From positions 1 through 15,280 of the forward strand of contig JBGVNW010000018.1 in assembly GCA_045125935.1 (NCBI GenBank): a stretch of DNA of 15,280 bases, in the 5' to 3' direction. The DNA comes from CAG-877 sp045125935. Its GTDB lineage: Bacteria > Bacillota_I > Bacilli_A > RF39 > UBA660. Positions 1-6,882 of the stretch are shown here, piece by piece. The translations under genes and the position numbers were made by a program. Under the pieces are notes generated by a model. It was not told the origin of the DNA. It searched no databases and saw only the letters and a list, made by a program, of their open reading frames with translations. Numbering within the stretch: position 1 is the first letter of the stretch; every line of letters starts with the position of its first letter.

Positions 1-73
1 AGAGGTTACCATCACAAATATGAAAAATAGCTATTTATTTTAATTTAAAATTCATATATTATGAGTTGTTTTT

Positions 74-99
74 GGAGTGGACTTTTGTACACTCCTTTT
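74..99 (+). terminator. Possible plus-strand terminator hairpin
   Basis: A 6-bp stem (GGAGTG at 74-79 with CACTCC at 90-95) has a 10-base loop and is followed by TTTT at 96-99. This orientation would end a plus-strand gene lying left of the window and converging on ftsZ. The T run is short and no such gene can be shown here, so the assignment is tentative. Confidence 0.35.
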
Positions 100-105
100 A
101 TGTTC

Positions 106-131
106 TTTATAAGGAGAAAATTCCTTATAAA
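106..131. other. Perfect 10-bp hairpin between convergent terminators
   Basis: TTTATAAGGA at 106-115 pairs with TCCTTATAAA at 122-131 around a 6-base loop. Neither side has a clean T run in the direction of transcription, so it is not a convincing terminator by itself. It lies just beyond the ftsZ terminator and could act as a backup or as a 3' end stabiliser. That role is inference; the pairing itself is seen directly. Confidence 0.4.
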
Positions 132-132
132 C

Positions 133-155
133 AAAAAAAGAGATTAAAATCTCTT
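133..155 (-). terminator. Rho-independent terminator of ftsZ
   Basis: Read on the minus strand, AAGAGATT (155-148) and AATCTCTT (145-138) form an 8-bp stem with a 2-base spacer, followed by a T run from the A tract at 133-137. The ftsZ stop codon (156-154) overlaps the first arm. The stem is AT-rich but its shape and position at the end of the operon are classical. Confidence 0.75.
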
Positions 156-1281
156 AATAATTTCTATCTCTTAGGAATGGTGGAATATCTAAATCACCAT
201 CGCCCGCTGGTGCTTCTTCTTGTAAAATTTCTGGTCCTCTATACTCACTAACTGGTGTTGCAACACGTCTGTTAGGTGTTACATTACTAAATACCGGTTG
301 AGGTTGTTCAGCTGCTTGTTGAGCTTTTTTATTTTTCTCAAAACCAGTAGCAATTACTGTAACAATAACTTCATCAGATAAGTTTTCATTAATTACAGAA
401 CCAAAAATTGTATTAATATCAGTATTAGCAGCAGCCCTAACTACTTCTGCAGCTTGTTCAGCTTCAAACAATGTTAAATTAACTCCACCTGTAATATTGA
501 TAATAGCATCAGTTGCTCCTTCAATAGAAGTTTCAAGAAGTGGTGATGAAACAGCTTGTTTAGCGGCTTCAATCGCTCTGTCTTCTCCCATACCAATACC
601 GATACCAATAATAGCTTGTCCACTCTTTTCCATTACTGCTTTAACATCCGCAAAATCCAAGTTGATAAGTCCAACTACCGCAATCAAGTCAGAAATACAT
701 TGTACTCCTCGACGTAATACATTATCAACTTCTTTAAACGCTTCTGCCATTGGAGTTGATCTATCAATAATTTCTCTTAATCTATCATTTGGAATAATAA
801 TTAATGTATCTACATGTTTTTTTAATTCTTCAATACCTGCCAACGCATGTTTCATTCTACGTGGACCTTCAAACGAGAAAGGCTTAGTTACAATTGCAAC
901 AGTTAATGCTCCAAGTCCTTGAGCAATCTCTGCAACTACTGCTGCTGAACCAGTTCCAGTTCCACCGCCCATTCCACATGCTATAAAAATCATATCAGCA
1001 CCTGTAAGTGCTTCTTCTATTTCTTTTTTAGATTCAATTGCTGCTTCTTTCCCAATGTTAGGATCAGCACCTGCTCCTTGCCCATCAGTTAAAGATATCC
1101 CCATTTGAATCTTAACATCAGCTTTAGATTGATTTAATGCTTGTCTATCAGTGTTAGCAGCAATAAACTCAACACCTTTAACACCAGATTCAACCATACG
1201 GTTAATAGCGTTTCCACCACCACCACCTAAGCCGATGACTTTTATCGTTGTTACCATATCCATTTCTAATCCGCCTAACAT
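154..1281 (-). CDS. ftsZ: Cell division protein FtsZ
   Basis: FtsZ is the tubulin-like GTPase that polymerises at mid-cell and forms the scaffold of the division ring. The 375-residue product is of normal length. Visible motifs are the glycine-rich nucleotide-binding loop near residues 17-28, the tubulin signature GGGTGTG at 105-111, and the T7 loop NLDFAD at 207-212 that completes the GTPase site of the next subunit. A short variable linker follows, then the C-terminal peptide DLDIPPFLRDR, which in this family binds FtsA and other partners. The start at 1281 is preceded by AAGGAGG at 1299-1293, 11 bases upstream; Met7 (ATG at 1263) is a weaker alternative. ftsA ends 16 bases upstream, so the two are cotranscribed. 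It is the last gene of the cluster and runs into a terminator. Confidence 0.98.
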   Translation of the reverse strand: MLGGLEMDMVTTIKVIGLGGGGGNAINRMVESGVKGVEFIAANTDRQALNQSKADVKIQMGISLTDGQGAGADPNIGKEAAIESKKEIEEALTGADMIFIACGMGGGTGTGSAAVVAEIAQGLGALTVAIVTKPFSFEGPRRMKHALAGIEELKKHVDTLIIIPNDRLREIIDRSTPMAEAFKEVDNVLRRGVQCISDLIAVVGLINLDFADVKAVMEKSGQAIIGIGIGMGEDRAIEAAKQAVSSPLLETSIEGATDAIINITGGVNLTLFEAEQAAEVVRAAANTDINTIFGSVINENLSDEVIVTVIATGFEKNKKAQQAAEQPQPVFSNVTPNRRVATPVSEYRGPEILQEEAPAGDGDLDIPPFLRDRNY

Positions 1282-1292
1282 ATCTACCTAGT

Positions 1293-1299
1293 CCTCCTT
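1293..1299 (-). promoter_or_regulatory. Strong ribosome binding site of ftsZ
   Basis: AAGGAGG on the minus strand is a near-perfect Shine-Dalgarno sequence, 11 bases before the ATG at 1281. It overlaps the TAA stop of ftsA (1300-1298), so translation of the two genes is probably coupled and ftsZ strongly translated. Confidence 0.8.
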
Positions 1300-2536
1300 A
1301 ATTATCAAAAAAATGTCCAAACACTCTATTCACTATATTATCGTTAGTCGCTACTTTTCTACTAGTAGTGATTAAATTTTCCTTATCAGATTCACTAATC
1401 ATACTTAAAGATTTTCCTCTAAGAGACAATTTATCATCAAAATATTTTACTACCCCTAAAGCACTACTATACTTATTATGTCTAATTCCCATAATATCTA
1501 TATTACATACTTTAGCTTTAAGTTCAAACACGTTATCAACCATATATTGAAAACCTGCTAATTCACTCAAACCACCTATTACAATTATATAACGTATTTC
1601 TCTTTTTGTTAAGTTTTTTATTTCATTTTTAGCAAGTTTTAATATTTCATCAATTCTAGATTGTACAACTTTTGAAACGCCAACTTGTGAAATTTCCTTA
1701 ACCTCTCCTGTATTAGTAACACACTCTACAACATCATTAATATCAGCATAACTTGCAACAGCTAAAGCATTTGTCTCTTTTAACTTTCGAGACTCATCTA
1801 ATGATATTTTGAAAATATATGATAAATCCTTATCAACATTAAAACTACCAATTGGAATAATGGCATTTTTTATTTGAATTCCCCTATTAAATACTGAAAC
1901 ATTAGTAGATAACTCTCCAATATTAATAATGGCACCTACTTCTCCATCATACTTATCATTTCTAATTGAAAAATAATCGCCAGTTGATGAAAAAGCTACA
2001 TCAATAGTCTCTAATCCACTAAGTTTTAGTACCTCAAGAATTCTATACAATGGCTCTTTTGGTAAAGTACTAACTACTACCTTAGCCTCAATAACTTTTC
2101 CCGGCATTCCTTTTGGATCTTTAATATTTTCCATATCATCAACTTTAAAACTAATAGGACTAGCAGTAATAACTTCAAATTCATCACCAATGTGCCCAGT
2201 TAAAGCATCTTTAAGTACTGCCCTAACATCTTCCCCCGTAATAGCATCATAATCTATTACATCACAAGAACCAACAACTATATCCATAGTACATCCTGTC
2301 GGTGGAACTGCCGCAATAACTTTAACAATCTTAATACCAAGCATATCATTAATTTGCTTCATAGCACTTCTAACAGAAGCAACCGCAAGCTTAGTATCTT
2401 CAATTTGTCCATTTCTAATTCCATTGGACTTACTACTAACAGAAGCTAACGTATGATAAACACCATCATGTTTTTCCACAACTACTACTTTTACACTATT
2501 TGTACCTAATTCAATTCCAGTATAAACATTATCCAT
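1298..2536 (-). CDS. ftsA: Cell division protein FtsA (actin-like)
   Basis: FtsA is an actin-fold protein that anchors FtsZ filaments to the membrane and recruits later division proteins. The 412-residue product shows an N-terminal phosphate-1 loop (GTNSVKV, 11-17), an SHS2/1C-type insertion at about 85-165, a phosphate-2 region (INIGELSTN, 204-212), an adenosine motif (VIGG, 319-322), and a C-terminal amphipathic stretch (IVNRVFGHFF, 401-410) fit for membrane attachment. The ATG at 2536 is chosen because AGGAG lies 9 bases upstream; a TTG at 2545 touches that SD and cannot use it. Phosphate-2 normally has an aspartate where this protein has Asn205, so ATP binding may be altered. It sits directly before ftsZ, as usual, and has its own promoter. 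Confidence 0.93.
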   Translation of the reverse strand: MDNVYTGIELGTNSVKVVVVEKHDGVYHTLASVSSKSNGIRNGQIEDTKLAVASVRSAMKQINDMLGIKIVKVIAAVPPTGCTMDIVVGSCDVIDYDAITGEDVRAVLKDALTGHIGDEFEVITASPISFKVDDMENIKDPKGMPGKVIEAKVVVSTLPKEPLYRILEVLKLSGLETIDVAFSSTGDYFSIRNDKYDGEVGAIINIGELSTNVSVFNRGIQIKNAIIPIGSFNVDKDLSYIFKISLDESRKLKETNALAVASYADINDVVECVTNTGEVKEISQVGVSKVVQSRIDEILKLAKNEIKNLTKREIRYIIVIGGLSELAGFQYMVDNVFELKAKVCNIDIMGIRHNKYSSALGVVKYFDDKLSLRGKSLSMISESDKENLITTSRKVATNDNIVNRVFGHFFDN

Positions 2537-2545
2537 AGCCAGCAA

Positions 2546-2550
2546 CTCCT
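2546..2550 (-). promoter_or_regulatory. Ribosome binding site that fixes the ftsA start
   Basis: AGGAG on the minus strand lies 9 bases before the ATG at 2536. It touches the upstream in-frame TTG at 2545, ruling that codon out as the start. Confidence 0.75.
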
Positions 2551-2563
2551 ATTCTTAAATTTT

Positions 2564-2592
2564 ATTATACTATAATTTTTTTAATTGGCCAA
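2564..2592 (-). promoter_or_regulatory. Promoter for ftsA-ftsZ
   Basis: On the minus strand a perfect -10 box TATAAT (2569-2564) lies 17 bases after a partial -35 box TTGGCC (2592-2587). The predicted transcript would start some 20 bases before the ftsA ATG and include its SD. The -35 lies inside an 8-base palindrome (TTGGCCAA, 2585-2592). A separate ftsAZ promoter inside the dcw cluster is known in other bacteria. The site is predicted only from box matches. Confidence 0.6.
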
Positions 2593-2604
2593 GTCTTTAT
2601 TAAA

Positions 2605-3951
2605 TTATTCAATATAATAAACATCATACCCATATTTTGAATCGATATTCTCACCATTCAAAAGTACATAATCAACTATTTTTTTTGCAAACTGCGAATA
2701 CTCATAATCATCCTCATAATCATTCATAGAAACTATAAATATCTGATTATCTAATTTTTTTAATTTATCAATCATTTTATTAGTACCATCATACCCAAAA
2801 TTTCCATATAACAAAACATCATAATAATCCAAATAATTATTATTAATAATATCATATTGCATCGAAAAATAAGATAAAACAACAGCATCTTCATAAGTAT
2901 TTAAAAACTCATTAACTTCTAAAGAATGTTCATAACTTTCTCTAGCATGTAACGTATATTCAAAATGTTCAAATTCTGAAGTAAACACAGGATCATAATT
3001 TACTGCCAATTGAGCTGATGCAAATAAGGAACAGATAATAATAACTAAACTAATAAAAATATCATAAAACCCCTTCCATCTTAAATAAGGAACAAACATC
3101 ATAAAAATACCAGCACAAAATAATGAGAAATGACAATAATCAAATAATGGAACAGCAAAGAAAAAAGAAAATATTAAATAATAATTTTTAATATCTTTAG
3201 GATTCAAATAAATAAAATATAATCCTAATATCAAAAAGAAAATACAAACATAAAACATCAAAGAAAAAGCCTTAGAATTACTAGAAGAAAAATCAAATAA
3301 TCCTAAAAAACATAAATCAATAAAATTAAATAAAGCTCCATTAATTATTAAGTATATTAAAAAAATACTACATGGTATTAAACACCCAATAGCCCTCCTA
3401 CCTATCTTTTTCCAATTACCAAAATATTTAATAAAAGTTGGTAAAATAAAGAAACAGCCAACTGTATGTTTAGAAAGAATCGCAAGTCCAATAAAAAAAC
3501 CAACTAAATAATCTTTATCACTATATTTTTCTTCTAAATACAATATAATTGCCATCATTGTAAAACACATAAAATTATATGTTGCTAGAATACCATAAAA
3601 ATTTAGTCCAATTAAAATAGCTAAAATCAAATAACTCTTTTTATCATATAACTTATATAAAAAATAAAAAGTAATAGTAACTAAAAGTGCTTGTTCTATA
3701 ATAAACATTAAATAATTATTCCAAAATAGTAAACCAATTGCTCCATAAAAAGCATATAAAGGCGTAGAAATAGTATTAAAATCCAAATATGGAACTTGTC
3801 CTTTAGCTATAGCATAACTAAATCCATAATTAGCAATTGGATCACCATATGAAATAGCAAATCCAAAAAACTGATAAATTAAAATAACTAGCAAAAATAC
3901 CAATACATATTTTAAATTATTCTTAATAATCTTCCTTATTTTTAATTTCAT
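2605..3951 (-). CDS. GT-C-like multi-pass membrane protein, paralogue 1
   Basis: This 448-residue integral membrane protein has a short basic N-terminus, a first helix at about 13-33, many further hydrophobic helices to about residue 320, and a soluble C-terminal tail of about 120 residues. After the first helix a loop carries Asp37 and the pattern NYGFSYAI...KGQVPYLDFN, which resembles the first loop of GT-C glycosyltransferases (ArnT/PMT type) that use lipid-linked sugars. It is clearly paralogous to the next gene upstream: both share a KxTVG motif, a GCLIP motif and GLFDF in the membrane part, and GN(F/W)GYDG in the tail. The two overlap by 29 bases. The nearest SD (AAGGG, 3969-3965) is 13 bases from the ATG, so translational coupling is likely. 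Sugar transfer is inference; no substrate can be named. Confidence 0.7.
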   Translation of the reverse strand: MKLKIRKIIKNNLKYVLVFLLVILIYQFFGFAISYGDPIANYGFSYAIAKGQVPYLDFNTISTPLYAFYGAIGLLFWNNYLMFIIEQALLVTITFYFLYKLYDKKSYLILAILIGLNFYGILATYNFMCFTMMAIILYLEEKYSDKDYLVGFFIGLAILSKHTVGCFFILPTFIKYFGNWKKIGRRAIGCLIPCSIFLIYLIINGALFNFIDLCFLGLFDFSSSNSKAFSLMFYVCIFFLILGLYFIYLNPKDIKNYYLIFSFFFAVPLFDYCHFSLFCAGIFMMFVPYLRWKGFYDIFISLVIIICSLFASAQLAVNYDPVFTSEFEHFEYTLHARESYEHSLEVNEFLNTYEDAVVLSYFSMQYDIINNNYLDYYDVLLYGNFGYDGTNKMIDKLKKLDNQIFIVSMNDYEDDYEYSQFAKKIVDYVLLNGENIDSKYGYDVYYIE

Positions 3952-5266
3952 ACACAGAATAATTCCCTTCTATTTCCAAAATTTCTCCGTTATCAATTAC
4001 ATATTTCAAAGCATTTTGATCAGTTTGTTTATTAGAACCAATTTCACTCTTATCTACAAAAAAGATACAATCGTCCTTACTCTTAATTTCTTCTATTAAT
4101 TTTCTACTACCATCATAGCCCCAATTACCAGTATTAATTAAATCTAAATACCCAATATCTAAATCATTAATTATTTTAAAATAATATCCATCAGCACTTA
4201 AAAATATAATTTCTCTATCATCATACTTTTCAATTAATTTATTAATTTTATTAGAAAATTCAATATAATCACTTGTTAAATATCTATATTCAAAATGATT
4301 AATATTATTTGGATATTTAATATCATCATCATCTCTATATTTTAAACTAAGTATTGTTAACCCCATTAATATTCCTATAGTAAACAATTTTATATTAAGA
4401 TGAATCTTAATATCTCTTTGTAACAAGATAATAAATAAAAAAGCTAAAAAAGCTACTTGAAAATGATAAAGATCAAATAAAGGTAAAATTATACTAAAAA
4501 AACTTAATAAATAATAATTACTTATATTACTCTTATCTTTCTTTATTAAGTAAATAACTATTCCTATCATTAATATACTAAGTAACGCAAAAATATTAAA
4601 TCCCTTACTATTAGCTGTAAAATCAAATAATCCAAATAAACACAAGTCAAAGAAATTTCCAAAACTCTTAAAAATAAGTAAGTATATAATAAAAATTATT
4701 CCTGGAATTAAACATCCAATAAATCTCTTAAATATTTTTTTTGGTTCTTTTAAATAGTAAATCGTCGGCAACAACATAACTACTCCAACCGTCTGTTTAG
4801 TTAAGATAACACACGCTAAAACAAAGCCAATTAAATAATCATTTGCCTTTATATCTTCTAATTTTATAAGTATTAAAAATAATAAAAATAAAAACATATT
4901 ATAGCTTGGAAAAGCAACTGATAATGGAAAAATCATAAAAAATAAAAATAAATAACTCTTGTCCTTTAAATAGCTATTTAATAAACAAAAAATAATAGTT
5001 AAGATAAAAGCTTGTTCGATATGAAATACTAACATACTAGAACCAAATATATGAAATGGTAATGACATAATAAATGGAAATAAAGGTGTAATTACCATAT
5101 TAAATTCTTTATAAGGAATTAGCCCTTTATATATATTATGCACAAATCCATAATTCCAAATTTCATCCAAATTAACAGGTTGAACTATAAGATTCCAAAA
5201 TAAAAAGAAAAAGAAGATCAAAAAATACTTAATATACGGTCTTATTATTTTTAATCTCTTTTTCAT
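3923..5266 (-). CDS. GT-C-like multi-pass membrane protein, paralogue 2
   Basis: This 447-residue integral membrane protein begins with a basic segment and a helix at about 11-30. A loop with Asp34-Glu35 follows (NLDEIWNYGF, then YKGLIPYKEFN), matching the acidic first-loop pattern of GT-C glycosyltransferases better than its paralogue does. Roughly ten hydrophobic helices follow, then a C-terminal soluble tail with a GNWGYDG motif shared with the downstream paralogue. The start at 5266 is supported by AAAGGAG at 5279-5273, inside the end of ftsQ; only three bases separate the ftsQ stop from this ATG. It is therefore firmly part of the dcw transcription unit, in the place where B. subtilis has ylxW, ylxX and sbp. 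A role in envelope glycosylation is plausible but unproven; an O-antigen polymerase-like or flippase role cannot be excluded. Confidence 0.72.
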   Translation of the reverse strand: MKKRLKIIRPYIKYFLIFFFFLFWNLIVQPVNLDEIWNYGFVHNIYKGLIPYKEFNMVITPLFPFIMSLPFHIFGSSMLVFHIEQAFILTIIFCLLNSYLKDKSYLFLFFMIFPLSVAFPSYNMFLFLLFLILIKLEDIKANDYLIGFVLACVILTKQTVGVVMLLPTIYYLKEPKKIFKRFIGCLIPGIIFIIYLLIFKSFGNFFDLCLFGLFDFTANSKGFNIFALLSILMIGIVIYLIKKDKSNISNYYLLSFFSIILPLFDLYHFQVAFLAFLFIILLQRDIKIHLNIKLFTIGILMGLTILSLKYRDDDDIKYPNNINHFEYRYLTSDYIEFSNKINKLIEKYDDREIIFLSADGYYFKIINDLDIGYLDLINTGNWGYDGSRKLIEEIKSKDDCIFFVDKSEIGSNKQTDQNALKYVIDNGEILEIEGNYSVYEIKNKEDY

Positions 5267-5269
5267 ACA

Positions 5270-5959
5270 TTACTCCTTTATTTCAAAATGATTACCACTA
5301 TCTAAATATAGTATTCCTTTATGGTTTTCTAATTGTCCAAGTACATCATTATAATAATTAATCATTTCAAACTTAGTCAATGTTAAATAAACCATATTAC
5401 CATCATCCATATATAAAAGGAATCGATCTTTATCATAGTCATTAGGAACATACTCTATATAAGAAATTTTCCCTAAAATATCTCTTTCTACTTCACTCAT
5501 TCCTTTAATAAAAGATTCATATTTATTATCAGGAACATAATTCATAAGTCTAGGTATTCTAAACAAATCAACTGCTTCACTACTTAAAACTTTACTTTCA
5601 TCTTCAAAAACAATTGAATTATCCGAATTATTAAGATAAAGTGGTTTATTCTCTTCTATTTCAATGACTAAAACATTATAAAAACGTCTCTTAATCTCAG
5701 CCTTTTTTATATACGGAGATTTTTCTAACTCTTTTTCTATTTTATTTGTTTTCAAAGTATAAAAACTTGGATAACCCTTAACCCCAGCAAGTTCTAAGAT
5801 ATAATCATCATTTAAATAATTTGTATTCTTTATTATTATGTTTTTTGTTTTTAAATTAATTAATATATATCCACCAAAAAATAGTCCCCCTAGAATTAAA
5901 AGTATTATAAAGAAAGGAATCAATTTAAGTTTCTTCTTCTTGACTATTTTTTTTGCCAT
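5270..5959 (-). CDS. ftsQ: Cell division protein FtsQ/DivIB
   Basis: DivIB/FtsQ is a bitopic division protein that, with FtsL and FtsB/DivIC, controls septal peptidoglycan synthesis. The 229-residue product has a lysine-rich cytoplasmic N-terminus (3-12), one transmembrane helix (about 13-35), a POTRA domain (about 39-106, with the characteristic SPYIKKAEIKRRFYNVLVIEIEE region), and a beta-rich domain to the end. Short length and the basic N-terminus suit the Gram-positive DivIB type. The ATG at 5959 follows GGGAG at 5970-5966, 6 bases upstream, and murB stops 3 bases before it. The murG-murB-divIB order is as in B. subtilis. Sequence identity in this family is low, so the call rests on domain layout and context. 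Confidence 0.9.
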   Translation of the reverse strand: MAKKIVKKKKLKLIPFFIILLILGGLFFGGYILINLKTKNIIIKNTNYLNDDYILELAGVKGYPSFYTLKTNKIEKELEKSPYIKKAEIKRRFYNVLVIEIEENKPLYLNNSDNSIVFEDESKVLSSEAVDLFRIPRLMNYVPDNKYESFIKGMSEVERDILGKISYIEYVPNDYDKDRFLLYMDDGNMVYLTLTKFEMINYYNDVLGQLENHKGILYLDSGNHFEIKE

Positions 5960-5962
5960 ATC

Positions 5963-6871
5963 CTACTCCCAATTAACAAATTCTTGTTCTATTTTCATAT
6001 CTATATTATATTGCTCTAAAACTCTATCATGAACCTCATCAATTAATTGTTTAATCTCACTACCGGTTGCATGATCATAATTAATAATAAAATTAGCATG
6101 CTTATTACTAACCATTGCCCCACCATTTATACGACCTTTATATCCTAATTCTTCAATCAAACGGCCCGCAAAGTCTCCTTCCGGATTACGAAAAACTGAT
6201 CCAGCTGAAGGATATTCTAATGGTTGTGACTCCATACGGCGTTCTCTTCTTTCTCTGATAACTGTCTCAATCGCTTCACGGTCACCTTTTGCAAGTTTTA
6301 AAATAACTTCTAAACAAATATATCCAGGATTTTTTTGTAAATATGATGTACGATAATGAAAATCCATCTCTTTATTTTCTAATGTAATTATCTTTAGTTC
6401 AGGAGTCAACACTTTAACTTGTTGAACAATATATCCCATGTCACTTTTATAGGCACCAGCATTCATAAATACAGCTCCACCAATAGTACCAGGAATACCT
6501 GATGCAAATTCTAATCCAGCAAGTCCTTTTCTTGCTGCCATAAGTGATAACTTCATTAAAGAAAAACCAGCACCAACTCTAATTTTATTATGTCCTAAGA
6601 ATTCAACCTTATCAAACTCATCAAGTTTAATAATTACCCCATCATATTCTTTATCACTAAATAATAAATTAGAACCATTTCCCATAATTTTATATTTAAT
6701 ACCATCTTCTCTAAGTATTTTTAATAAACTAACTAACGCATTAGTATCTCTTGGATAAACAAATGCCTTCGCAACTCCCCCTACTTTATAAGTAGTATGT
6801 TTACTTAAAGGTACATCTCTTTCAATCTTACCAATATTAGCTTTATCTATTTTTTGGATTACTTCATTCAT
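5963..6871 (-). CDS. murB: UDP-N-acetylenolpyruvoylglucosamine reductase MurB
   Basis: MurB is the FAD enzyme that uses NADPH to reduce UDP-GlcNAc-enolpyruvate to UDP-MurNAc, the second committed step of peptidoglycan precursor synthesis in the cytoplasm. The 302-residue product shows the FAD-binding motifs (GNGSNLL, 64-70; GLEFASGIPGTIGGAVFMNAGA from 119), Arg174 in HYRTS, and the catalytic serine in PSAGSVFRNP (221-230), the layout of the Gram-positive, shorter MurB class. The ATG at 6871 is chosen because GGGTGA (6882-6877) lies 5 bases upstream. An in-frame GTG at 6880 lies inside that SD and overlaps the murG stop; it would add only three residues. The murG TGA stop is itself part of the murB SD, indicating translational coupling. 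Confidence 0.96.
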   Translation of the reverse strand: MNEVIQKIDKANIGKIERDVPLSKHTTYKVGGVAKAFVYPRDTNALVSLLKILREDGIKYKIMGNGSNLLFSDKEYDGVIIKLDEFDKVEFLGHNKIRVGAGFSLMKLSLMAARKGLAGLEFASGIPGTIGGAVFMNAGAYKSDMGYIVQQVKVLTPELKIITLENKEMDFHYRTSYLQKNPGYICLEVILKLAKGDREAIETVIRERRERRMESQPLEYPSAGSVFRNPEGDFAGRLIEELGYKGRINGGAMVSNKHANFIINYDHATGSEIKQLIDEVHDRVLEQYNIDMKIEQEFVNWE

Positions 6872-6876
6872 ACTAA

Positions 6877-6882
6877 TCACCC
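6877..6882 (-). promoter_or_regulatory. Ribosome binding site of murB containing the murG stop codon
   Basis: GGGTGA on the minus strand lies 5 bases before the ATG at 6871, and its TGA is the murG stop. It matches the GGTGATC part of the complement of the 16S rRNA 3' end rather than the more common AGGAGG part. Confidence 0.65.

Noticed and set aside
1..30. Possible tail of a plus-strand gene ending in TAG at 28-30
   Set aside because: All three plus frames meet a stop within the first 45 bases and nine residues cannot be recognised, so no coding call is supported.
25..36. Palindrome AAATAGCTATTT near the left edge
   Set aside because: Short AT-rich palindromes are expected by chance in this composition; no second copy or regulated gene is visible.
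497..922. 141-codon plus-strand open frame inside ftsZ
   Set aside because: It lies antisense to the highly conserved GTPase core of ftsZ, has repetitive composition and no SD; it is a shadow frame.
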